A stretch of DNA of 64,000 nucleotides from Roseateles terrae (lineage in GTDB: Bacteria > Pseudomonadota > Gammaproteobacteria > Burkholderiales > Burkholderiaceae_C), in the NCBI RefSeq assembly GCF_014192155.1, contig NZ_JACHXO010000003.1, forward strand, positions 186,001-250,000, read 5' to 3'. The notes beneath the pieces are model-generated. The model was not told the origin of the DNA. It did no database searches and saw only the letters and a program-made list of their open reading frames with translations. A program made the position numbers and the translations under genes. Positions 34,693 to 42,233 of this stretch are shown piece by piece. Position 1 is the first letter of the stretch. Every line of letters begins with the position of its first letter.

Positions 34693-36271
34693 TTGTATCC
34701 CCTTCGACGTCCAGCGGCCAGGACAGCCGGGCACAGGTTCCGCCATGGCTGTCCAGGGTCAGGTGGGCCCCGCATTGATCGGCCAGCAGCGGCAGCAGCT
34801 GAAACCCCAGGCTGCGGGCGGCCGACAGGTCCAGGCCCGGCGGCAGGCCCACCCCATCGTCCGCCACTTCCAGCCAGGGGCCCGGCGGCTGCGGTGGCGC
34901 TTCACTGCCGTCCACCACGCCGTCGGTACGGCCGCCCAGCCGCACGCTGACGGAGCCGGTCCGACCCTCGGGGAAGGCGTGTTTGATGGCATTGGTCACC
35001 AGCTCGGTCACCACCAGGCCGCAAGGGATGGCATGGGAGAGGTCCATGCGCCAGGGGTGGCCGGACGGCACTTCCACCGCCAGCTGGATCTGCTCGCTGG
35101 CGCCCATGAAGGTGTGGCGCAGCAGGTGGACCAGTTGGCGCAGGTAGGGGCCCATGTCCAGCGCACTGAAGTCGGCGCGTTCATACAGCAGCTGATGCAT
35201 CAGCGCCATCGAATGCACCCGGCTCTGGCTGTCCCGCAGGGCATCCCGCACCAGGCCGTCGGCATGGCGCGCCTGCAGGTTGAGCAGGCTGCTGATCACC
35301 TGCAGGTTGTTCTTGACCCGATGGTGCACCTCGTTGAGCAAGGCGGTCTTTTCTTTCAGGGCCCGCTCGATCTGCTCCTGCGCCGCCCGGCGTTCGCTGA
35401 CGTCGTTGATCGTGATCAGCACCTGCTGGCCTTGAGAATCCGGCATCGGGTTGAGGCCGATCTCCACCGCGAATTCACTGCCGTCCCGGCGCAGGGCAAA
35501 CAGCTCCTGGCGTTTGGCCATGTAGCGCAGGGTCGGATGGCGCATGAAGTCGCGCAGATGCTGGTGGTGCACCCCTCGGTCGCCCTGCGGCACCAGCGCG
35601 TGCACCGACAGGCCGGTCAGCTCATCCTGGGTGTAGCCGAACATGCGAGCCATGCTTTCGTTGGCCAGCACCAGCCGGCCGTCTGCATCCACCAGGCCCA
35701 TGCCGATGGAGGCGCCTTCAAAGGCCCGCCGAAAACGGTCCTCACTGCGGGCCAGCGCCCGTTCGCTGTCGCGGCGGGCGCTGATGTCCATGCCGGAGGC
35801 GATGAGATGGGTGATGGTGCCGCGGTCGTCCACCAGCGGGGCGAGCATGAAATCCACATCCATGCGGGTGTCGCCGGCCATGCGCGCCACCACGTCTCGC
35901 CGCACCGTGTCGCCGGTCGCCACGCGGCGCACCGCATCCTCCATCCAATGCACCAGCAGCGGGTCGTGTGTCCACCAGGGCGTCTGCCAGAACGGCCGGC
36001 CGATGACGTCGTCCTTGGTCAGACCGCCCGCTTCCAGCGGCGCGCGGTTGGTTTCGATCACCCGGCCGTCCGGCAGCAACACACCGACGAAAACAAACAG
36101 GTTGTCCAGCACCCGCCGAAGGGGCGAGCCGCCGTCGATGCCGCTGGAGCGAGCGCCCGGTCCGCCCCCCTGCGCGAGCGCCCGTTCCAGCGAGGCGATC
36201 GAGTCGGAGACATCGTCCATGCGCGAGATCGAAGGGGCCGGCCATGCGGCCGGACGGGCTTCGCCAGACAT
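34685..36271 (-). CDS. PAS-containing HisKA_2 sensor histidine kinase
   Basis: A 528-residue soluble kinase without membrane segments. Two PAS domains (about 55-165 and 180-300; FRRAFEGASIGMGLVD and RRDGSEFAVEIGLNPM are typical) precede the HisKA_2 dimerisation box EVHHRVKNNLQVISSLLNLQ (His316/His317). The HATPase domain has VVTELVTNAIKHAF and VADDGVGLPPG. The ATG at 36271 follows GGGAGGT. It is upstream of, and overlaps by 8 bp, the REC-PAS-GGDEF-EAL gene; together they form a probable two-component route from a cytoplasmic or redox/gas signal to c-di-GMP. Confidence 0.92.
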   Translation of the reverse strand: MSGEARPAAWPAPSISRMDDVSDSIASLERALAQGGGPGARSSGIDGGSPLRRVLDNLFVFVGVLLPDGRVIETNRAPLEAGGLTKDDVIGRPFWQTPWWTHDPLLVHWMEDAVRRVATGDTVRRDVVARMAGDTRMDVDFMLAPLVDDRGTITHLIASGMDISARRDSERALARSEDRFRRAFEGASIGMGLVDADGRLVLANESMARMFGYTQDELTGLSVHALVPQGDRGVHHQHLRDFMRHPTLRYMAKRQELFALRRDGSEFAVEIGLNPMPDSQGQQVLITINDVSERRAAQEQIERALKEKTALLNEVHHRVKNNLQVISSLLNLQARHADGLVRDALRDSQSRVHSMALMHQLLYERADFSALDMGPYLRQLVHLLRHTFMGASEQIQLAVEVPSGHPWRMDLSHAIPCGLVVTELVTNAIKHAFPEGRTGSVSVRLGGRTDGVVDGSEAPPQPPGPWLEVADDGVGLPPGLDLSAARSLGFQLLPLLADQCGAHLTLDSHGGTCARLSWPLDVEGDTNA

Positions 36272-36623
36272 CGGACCTCCCTGCGCGCCGCCGGGGCGTG
36301 CTTGTCAATGCGGATGACGGCGGACTGCCGTCAGCAGCCATCCACAGCAGTCAGCCGCAATCGCGGCGCAATGCGCTTCATTGCATCGTCATTGCAGTGG
36401 CGATTGAATGGGCCAGTCAGCTCCTCAGTCACTCCGCCACTGACATTGCATTGCAACGGGCCACGGCCGTGTGCCCCTTATATCAAGCGGGAAGGGGCAT
36501 GTCATCGGCTGCATGAACGATGCGCACTGGGGCGACAGTGAATCAGCAGGATCTCCCGACGCAGCTGATAGAAGCGATAAGTCTGCAGTGCGGTGGCGCT
36601 AAAGCAGCTAAAGCAGATAAAAC

Positions 36624-36668
36624 TATGCCGACCCCCTCGGCCCCAACGGGCTCCGGCAGGTCGGCATA
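36624..36668. other. Hairpin with perfect 10-bp stem in the gene-free region
   Basis: TATGCCGACC and GGTCGGCATA are perfect inverse complements around a 25-nt loop that can itself pair (AGCCC/GGGGC on the minus strand). On the minus strand it is followed by GTTTTATC, a weak T tract, so it could be a terminator for a leftward RNA. Otherwise it may be a structured RNA element. Confidence 0.5.
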
Positions 36669-36877
36669 GCACTCCTCCCCTTGATCACGACGCTGAGGTC
36701 CAGGCAGCGCGCGATCGGGATTGAGTATGCGCAGCCGTCGGAGTCGCAACCATCCCCCTCAAGGGGGAACCCGGAAGTCCTGCGTTGGGGTCAGGCGGTG
36801 ACAGGCCGGCGGGCGGACACTGGGACGTCCAACCGCGACGTTTCTGGATCGCGCCGGAAAGAGCCGGCATGCGTCCA

Positions 36878-36897
36878 GGACGGTCCTGAAACCGTCC
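36878..36897. other. Small hairpin with perfect 7-bp stem
   Basis: GGACGGT-CCTGAA-ACCGTCC, with no T tract on either side, inside the gene-free region about 300 bp upstream of cytochrome b561. Confidence 0.4.
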
Positions 36898-37201
36898 CCG
36901 ATCGCCTGTCGGGTCCCCGGCTTCGGCTCGCTCTGCACACAAATCGGGACAGCGCTATGCTTCGCGCCATTCTGGCGTCACCCCCGGGCGGCGCATGGCT
37001 CCGTGGCAGACATCTGAAGTCGGGGACACCATGTCATTCAAATCCACTGAACAATGGCCTCAGTTCCGGTGAACCGACGACCCCGCCGGCGGCAGGACAC
37101 TGCCAGCCATGCAGACAAGCGGTCGGGCCGATGTCAATGACACACATCAACATCCGATCACGGTCCACCCTCTTCCTGCAAGTCACCACGCTCCAACCGC
37201 C

Positions 37202-37762
37202 ATGACCACCGCCCGCTCTTCCTTCAAGCCCGCCAAGATCCGCTACGACGGATTCGCCATGCTGCTGCACTGGGTGCTGGCCGCCGGCATCATCGGCGCC
37301 TTTGGCGTCGGCCTGTACATGACCGACCTGCCCTTCTCGCCGATGCGGCTGAAGCTCTACAACTGGCACAAGTGGGCGGGCGTCACCATCCTGGCCCTGT
37401 CGGCCCTGCGCCTGCTGTGGCGCCTGACGCACCGTCCGCCAGCCGACCTGCCGATGCCCGCCTGGCAGGCCCGCGCCGCCCATCTGGTGCACGGCCTGCT
37501 GTATCTGGCCTTTTTTGCGGTGCCGATCAGCGGCTGGGCCTACAGCTCGGCCGCCGGCTTCCCGGTGGTGTGGTTTGGCGTGCTGCCGCTGCCCAATCTG
37601 GTGAGCCCCGACAAGGCACTGGCCCACACCCTGAAGGAAGTGCATGAGCTGCTGGCCTATGGCCTGGCGGCCCTGGTGCTGGCCCACCTGGGCGCGGTGG
37701 TCAAACACATGGTGCTGGACCGGGACGGCCTGCTGCAGCGCATGCTGCCAGGCCGCGGCTGA
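37202..37762 (+). CDS. Cytochrome b561 family protein
   Basis: A 186-residue inner-membrane di-haem b protein that passes electrons to or from quinone. Four hydrophobic segments carry histidines at typical sites: MLLHWVLAAG, NWHKWAGVTI, RAAHLVHGLLY and VHELLAYGLAALVLAHLGA. The start MTTARSSFKP is chosen because the upstream extension has no membrane or coding character. It is followed by two yceI genes 78 and 60 bp apart and a shared terminator. The cytochrome b561-YceI pairing is frequent in proteobacteria and suggests a link to quinone or isoprenoid binding in the periplasm. Confidence 0.9.
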   Translation: MTTARSSFKPAKIRYDGFAMLLHWVLAAGIIGAFGVGLYMTDLPFSPMRLKLYNWHKWAGVTILALSALRLLWRLTHRPPADLPMPAWQARAAHLVHGLLYLAFFAVPISGWAYSSAAGFPVVWFGVLPLPNLVSPDKALAHTLKEVHELLAYGLAALVLAHLGAVVKHMVLDRDGLLQRMLPGRG

Positions 37763-37840
37763 TGGCCCCCTGAGGCCGGCGGTCCTGCCGCCGCCTCTCC
37801 CACCAATTTTTTCTGATTCCTTTTTTCGTCGAGGTCTTCC

Positions 37841-38527
37841 ATGAATGCACGTCTGACCCAAGGCCTGTCCTCCCGTCTGGCCACCTCCCTGTCGGTGACC
37901 GCCCTGGCCTTGGCCAGCGCTGCCCTGATGCTGTCCGCTTCGCCGGTGATGGCCCAGTCCAAGCCAGCGGCCAAGCCGGCCGCCAGCGCCGCGGCCACCA
38001 CGCCGGCAACCGCCGCGCCCGCCGCCGCTGCCAAGCTGGTGCCTGCCGGCAGCGACCTGGTCTTCACCTTCAAGCAGATGGGCGTGGCGGTGGATGGCCA
38101 CTTCAAGCGCTTTGATGCGCAGCTCGCCTTCGACCCGAAGAAGCCGGAAACCGGCAAGGTGTCGCTGACCATCGACCTGACGAGCGCCACCCTGGGCGAT
38201 CCGGCCTTCGACGCCGAACTGCTCAAGCCGGAATGGTTCAACGCCAAGAAGGTGCCGCAGGCGACTTTCCAGTCCACCGCCATCAAGGCGCTGGGCGGCG
38301 GCAAGTTCGAGGCCACCGGCAAGCTCAACATCAAGGGCCAGGTCCGTGATGTGGTGGTGCCGGTCGCGCTGACCCAGGCCGGCGGCACCACCACCGCCAC
38401 TGGCGTGGTGGCCATCAAGCGGCTGGACTACAACATCGGCGACGGCGAATGGAAGGACACTTCCATGGTCGCCAACGATGTGCAGGTGAAGTTCAAGCTG
38501 GCCTTCACCGGCGTGGCACCGCTGTAA
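37841..38527 (+). CDS. YceI family periplasmic protein (first copy)
   Basis: A 228-residue exported protein. GAGGTC precedes the ATG. The signal peptide ends near residue 38 (SPVMAQS), and an Ala/Pro/Lys-rich linker covers about 39-65. The YceI lipocalin-like barrel follows, with LVFTFKQMGVAVDGHFKRFD, KVSLTIDLTSATLGD, WFNAKKVPQATFQS, KLNIKGQ and RLDYNIGDGEWKD. The family binds long isoprenoid or amide lipids. It differs strongly from the second YceI copy downstream, so they are old paralogues. Confidence 0.92.
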   Translation: MNARLTQGLSSRLATSLSVTALALASAALMLSASPVMAQSKPAAKPAASAAATTPATAAPAAAAKLVPAGSDLVFTFKQMGVAVDGHFKRFDAQLAFDPKKPETGKVSLTIDLTSATLGDPAFDAELLKPEWFNAKKVPQATFQSTAIKALGGGKFEATGKLNIKGQVRDVVVPVALTQAGGTTTATGVVAIKRLDYNIGDGEWKDTSMVANDVQVKFKLAFTGVAPL

Positions 38528-38587
38528 GCCTTCGCTGATCCCTTTTCATTTCCTCTTTCCCACCAACCCGTTGATCAAAGACGCACC

Positions 38588-39157
38588 ATGAAAAAAGCAC
38601 TCATCCTTGCTTCCCTGCTGGCCCTGGGCGCTGCGGCCCAGGCTGAAACGGCCACCTACAAGATCGACCCGACGCACACCAACGCGACCTTCGAAATCAT
38701 GCATTTCGGCACGTCGACCAACCGTGCCCGCTTCGACAAGAAGGAAGGCACCGTCGAATTCGACCGCGCTGGCAAGTCCGGCAAGGTGGACATCAGCTTC
38801 GACATGACCGGCATCAACAGCGGCACCCCCGCTTTTGACAAGCACCTGTCGGGCAAGGATTTCTTCGACGTGGCCACCTACCCCACGGTGAAGTTCGTCG
38901 GTGACAAGTTCACGTTCAACGGCGACAAGGTCACGACCGTGGCCGGCGAGCTGACCATGAAGGGCAAGACCGCACCGGTCACCCTGAAGGCCACCAACTT
39001 CAATTGCTACCAGAACCCCATGCTCAAGCGTGAAGTCTGCGGTGGCGACTTCGAAACCGTGATCGACCGCACGCAATGGGGCATCGACTACGGTCTGGCC
39101 TATGGCTTCTCCAAGGAAGTCAAGATCGTGATCCAGGTCGAAGCCGTCAAGCAATAA
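38588..39157 (+). CDS. YceI family periplasmic protein (second copy)
   Basis: A 189-residue exported protein with a short signal peptide (MKKALILASLLALGAAAQA). The barrel shows YKIDPTHTNATFEIMHFGTS, VDISFDMTGINSG, FDVATYPTVKFVGDKF, GELTMKGKTAPVTL and WGIDYGLAYGFSKEVKI. A cysteine pair (NCYQNPMLKREVCGG) is typical of this YceI subgroup. It is the last gene of the cytochrome b561-YceI-YceI unit, 20 bp before a strong terminator. Confidence 0.94.
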   Translation: MKKALILASLLALGAAAQAETATYKIDPTHTNATFEIMHFGTSTNRARFDKKEGTVEFDRAGKSGKVDISFDMTGINSGTPAFDKHLSGKDFFDVATYPTVKFVGDKFTFNGDKVTTVAGELTMKGKTAPVTLKATNFNCYQNPMLKREVCGGDFETVIDRTQWGIDYGLAYGFSKEVKIVIQVEAVKQ

Positions 39158-39176
39158 GCGTCGCTTCCCCCTGCCC

Positions 39177-39211
39177 AAACGCCCCGGCCTGTCCGGGGCG
39201 TTTGTTTTTTT
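39177..39211 (+). terminator. Rho-independent terminator after the YceI genes
   Basis: AAACGCCCCGG pairs with CCGGGGCGTTT around a 5-nt loop and is followed by G and seven T. This is a strong intrinsic terminator 20 bp past the yceI stop. Confidence 0.95.
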
Positions 39212-39331
39212 GCGGGCCCGCTTTGTCGCGGTCTCGCGCAGTTCATGCCGCCGCCATCACCGTGTGTCGCCCCCCGGGGTCGACGCCCCTGGGACTTGCG
39301 TACAGTGCGAGGCATCAGACAGGTCCGCCCC

Positions 39332-40867
39332 ATGAACGCCCCAACGTCCGCCTCCCCCACAGCCGCCCAGCGCTGGCAGCAGTTCAGCCGCAACGCCGAG
39401 CAGGGCTTCCACGCCTACGCCAGCTGGCTAGTGTCCATCACCTGGAAGCGGTTCCTCGTGATGTCGGTGCTCCTGATCATCGGCGCCAACATCCTGCAGG
39501 GCATTCCGCCGTTTTCCTTCAGCTGGCGCGTCGCGGAAGACGTGGAAGAGACGCCGAAGCGGACGTCCAAGCCGGCCAAACCGGCCAAGCCCGCCAAGCC
39601 GGTGGAACTGGGAAGCCAGCGCTCGTCCATCCCACCCGCCGAGCCGGAGGCGCCGTCTGCTCCCGCCGCCCCGTCGCCCGGCGGCGTCGCCAGTGAGCCG
39701 GGGACCGGTCACAGCGACGCCAAGAGCGAGCCCAAGGGCGAAGAAGGCCTGCGTTACGAAGTCCAGATCGACAGCCGGGGCGTACGGATCGTGCCGCGCG
39801 GCGGTGCGACGGCGGCTTCCGGCAGCGCCGCGGCCGGCAGCGAGGGCGCCTCGTCCGATCTGCCGGTGGTGGACATCCGCATTCCCAACGAGAAGCAGCG
39901 CGAAGCCGTCCGCGAGGCGGTGGAAGATGCCCGCCGCGCCTTGCAGGAAGCGGCTGAAGATGCCCGTCAGGCGCAGGCGGACGCCGACGAAGCCCGCCGG
40001 GAACTGGAAGCCGCTCGCGAAAACGCGGTCGAAGGCAGCAGTTCGGACGCCATCGACGCGCCCCGGGTCCGGTATCGCCGGGTGCACCTGGGCGACTTCC
40101 TGGACAAGCTGGCGGTGATCTTCGTGCTGGCCTCCGCCCTGCTCAAGGCCACCTACAAGGGCCGCATCCAGGCGGAAGCCAAGGCCGCCCAGGCCACTGA
40201 AACCGCTGAGGCCGAGTCGCTGCGCCGCCAGGTGGTGGAAGCCCGAATGGCCGCGATGCAGGCCCAGGTGGAGCCGCACTTCCTGTTCAACACCCTGGCC
40301 TCCATCGACCATCTGATCGAAACCGACCCGCCGCGCGCCTCCCAGATGCAGCGCAACCTCATCGCCCTGCTGCGCGCCTCCATGCCCACCATGCGGGAGG
40401 CCAATGCCAACGGCGGCGTGCGGGAACTGGGCCGGGAGATGGCGGTGATCCGGCCCTACCTCGACATCCTCCAGATGCGCATGGAAGAGCGGCTTCAGCC
40501 GGACATCCAGGTGCCGGATGGCCTGCTGTCGGCGGAATTCCCGCCCATGATGATCCAGGGACTGGTCGAGAACGCCATCAAGCACGGCCTGGAACCCAAG
40601 GCCGAGGGCGGCAGCCTGAAGATCAAGGCGGAGGTGGTTCACGGCAAGCTGTCCGTCACGGTCGCCGACACGGGCCTGGGCTTCGGCCGGGCCGCCACCT
40701 CCGGCACGGGCGTCGGCCTGGCCAACATCCGCGAGCGGCTGTCGCTGCTCTATGGCAAGACGGCCAGCCTGACGGTGGCCGAGAACCAGCCCAGCGGCAC
40801 CATCGTCACCATCACGGTCCCCTACAAGACCGCCCACGTTCACCAGGAACAAGGAGTGCATGCATGA
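39332..40867 (+). CDS. LytS-type sensor histidine kinase
   Basis: A 511-residue kinase. The start MNAPTSASPT at 39332 is preferred because the upstream frame has no coding character. A membrane segment (about 43-60, RFLVMSVLLIIGANILQG) leads into a Pro/Lys-rich and then long Ala/Glu/Arg coiled-coil region (about 185-235, EAVREAVEDARRALQEAAED). A second membrane segment (about 255-275) follows. The His_kinase domain has His316 in QVEPHFLFNTLA; the HATPase shows IQGLVENAIKHGL and VADTGLGFG. It heads an operon with a small membrane protein (ATGA overlap) and a LytTR response regulator. Confidence 0.9.
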   Translation: MNAPTSASPTAAQRWQQFSRNAEQGFHAYASWLVSITWKRFLVMSVLLIIGANILQGIPPFSFSWRVAEDVEETPKRTSKPAKPAKPAKPVELGSQRSSIPPAEPEAPSAPAAPSPGGVASEPGTGHSDAKSEPKGEEGLRYEVQIDSRGVRIVPRGGATAASGSAAAGSEGASSDLPVVDIRIPNEKQREAVREAVEDARRALQEAAEDARQAQADADEARRELEAARENAVEGSSSDAIDAPRVRYRRVHLGDFLDKLAVIFVLASALLKATYKGRIQAEAKAAQATETAEAESLRRQVVEARMAAMQAQVEPHFLFNTLASIDHLIETDPPRASQMQRNLIALLRASMPTMREANANGGVRELGREMAVIRPYLDILQMRMEERLQPDIQVPDGLLSAEFPPMMIQGLVENAIKHGLEPKAEGGSLKIKAEVVHGKLSVTVADTGLGFGRAATSGTGVGLANIRERLSLLYGKTASLTVAENQPSGTIVTITVPYKTAHVHQEQGVHA

Positions 40868-41304
40868 AAACCTTCTTCAAGATCCTGCTGGTCCTCGGAC
40901 TGGTCATGGTGCTGGCTTCGGTCGCGACCGGCGTGGTGCTGCTGGGTGCGATCAGCGATGCCGACGGCATGCACATCGTCATCAACGGCCAGGAGTGGAA
41001 CGGCGGCACGCTGGAGATGGGGGATGCCTTCGGACTTTTCCTGGCGGTGATGATCTGCGGCCTGGTGGCCTGCGTGGTGGTGCCGCTGGTGCTGCTGCTG
41101 GGCGTGGGCCTGCCGCTGCTGCTGGTGGGTGGGCTGTTCGTGCTGTGCATGGCGGCCGTGCTGGGTGCCGGGGCCGTGCTTGGGTCGCCGCTGCTGCTGA
41201 TCGCGCTGGTGGTCTGGCTGCTGGTGCGGGACCGTACACCGCGCGCCAGCCGGCGCGCAGCGCGCGAAGCCCGCCGGATGCAGCAGGCCCATCCCCAACC
41301 CTGA
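40864..41304 (+). CDS. Small membrane protein of the LytS/LytTR operon
   Basis: A 146-residue protein with three or four hydrophobic segments (KILLVLGLVMVLASVATGVV, FLAVMICGLVACVVVPLVLL, LPLLLVGGLFVLCMAAVLG, LLLIALVVWLLV) and a basic cytoplasmic tail. AAGGAG precedes the ATG, which overlaps the kinase stop (ATGA). No family is recognised. Its place between kinase and regulator suggests an accessory or sensing role for this signalling pair, though that is inference. Confidence 0.8.
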   Translation: MKTFFKILLVLGLVMVLASVATGVVLLGAISDADGMHIVINGQEWNGGTLEMGDAFGLFLAVMICGLVACVVVPLVLLLGVGLPLLLVGGLFVLCMAAVLGAGAVLGSPLLLIALVVWLLVRDRTPRASRRAAREARRMQQAHPQP

Positions 41305-41372
41305 GCGGCAGGCGTCCGCAGTTCAGTAGTGCCCCGCTGTGCACCGCGTCCCTCCTTGCCTACCATCCCAGC

Positions 41373-42194
41373 ATGAGTACCCCCAATGCCCCCCGCGCCG
41401 TCCTGGCGGACGACGAACGCCTGATGCGCGAACAGCTGCGCAGCCGCATCGCCGAGGTCTGGCCTGAACTGCAGATCGTCGGCGAAGCCAAGAACGGTCT
41501 GGAAGCCGTGGAGCTGACCCGCCAGCTCAAGCCCGACCTGGTGTTCCTGGACATCCGCATGCCCGGCCTCACCGGCGTCGAAGCCGCCCGGGAGATCGCC
41601 CAGCTGCCCGATGATGACGACTGGGCCGTGCCCGAGATCGTGTTCATCACCGCCTACGACCAGTACGCCGTCGAAGCCTTCGAGCAGGGCGTGTGCGACT
41701 ACGTGCTCAAGCCCGCCGAGCGGGAGCGCCTGGCGGTGACGGTGGAGCGCATCCGCAAGCGGCTGGCCCAGCGCAGCGGCGAGGCGGAGCCGGAAGGTCC
41801 GTCACAGGGCACCTTGCAGCAGCTGCTGCACAACCTCTCCGCGCGAGTGAATCCGCAGGGCGCGCCACGTTACCTGCAATGGATCCAGGCCTCCGTCGGC
41901 CAGACCATCCAGATGATTCCGGTGGAAGACGTGCTGTTCTTCATCAGCGATGAGAAGTACACCCGGGTGCAGACGCCCACCGTCGAAGCCCTGATCCGCA
42001 AACCGATCAAGGAACTGGTGGATGAGCTGGATCCGGCGCTCTTCTGGCAGATTCACCGCTCGACGCTGGTGAATGTGAAGGCCATCAATGGCATCACCCG
42101 GGACTTCCGCGGCCGTCAGCTGGTGGGCGTGCGCGGACTCGACGAGAAGCTGGAAGTCAGCCGCAGCTACACCCACCTGTTCAAGGGCATGTAA
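41373..42194 (+). CDS. LytTR-family response regulator
   Basis: A 273-residue regulator. The receiver has an acidic pair in VLADDERLM, Asp60 in LVFLDIRMPG, and Lys in YVLKPA. The C-terminal LytTR DNA-binding domain (about 165-270) shows VEDVLFFISDEKYTRVQT, LIRKPIKEL, FWQIHRSTLVNVKAING and DEKLEVSRSYTHLFKG. It follows the LytS-type kinase operon with a 68-bp gap and is the likely partner. There is no strong ribosome site, so translation may depend on readthrough from the operon. Confidence 0.92.
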   Translation: MSTPNAPRAVLADDERLMREQLRSRIAEVWPELQIVGEAKNGLEAVELTRQLKPDLVFLDIRMPGLTGVEAAREIAQLPDDDDWAVPEIVFITAYDQYAVEAFEQGVCDYVLKPAERERLAVTVERIRKRLAQRSGEAEPEGPSQGTLQQLLHNLSARVNPQGAPRYLQWIQASVGQTIQMIPVEDVLFFISDEKYTRVQTPTVEALIRKPIKELVDELDPALFWQIHRSTLVNVKAINGITRDFRGRQLVGVRGLDEKLEVSRSYTHLFKGM

Positions 42195-42233
42195 ACCGGG
42201 CCAGGACGCGCGGCGTCCGGTCCAGCGTCAGGT

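Larger units (their letters stand above)
36272..37201. other. 930-bp region without a convincing gene, rich in hairpins
   Basis: No open frame here has a ribosome site plus coding bias. Contents include repeated AAAGCAGCT-type units near 36600-36620, a long hairpin at 36624-36668, a GGACGGT/ACCGTCC hairpin at 36878-36897, and a run of short CATTGCA-like motifs around 36380-36460. It must contain the promoter for the HisKA_2 kinase (leftward) and that of cytochrome b561 (rightward). A non-coding RNA is possible but unproven. Confidence 0.5.

Noticed and set aside
36770-36960. Possible riboswitch upstream of cytochrome b561
   Set aside because: I compared by eye with cobalamin, TPP, glycine, SAH and c-di-GMP classes; the conserved core bases were not found.
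36681-37205. Open frames of up to 174 codons in the gene-free region
   Set aside because: No ribosome site, no protein-like composition, and they cross hairpins; treated as non-coding.
40860-41372. In-frame N-terminal extension of the LytTR regulator
   Set aside because: It overlaps the small membrane protein gene in another frame; the receiver domain starts normally at the ATG at 41373.
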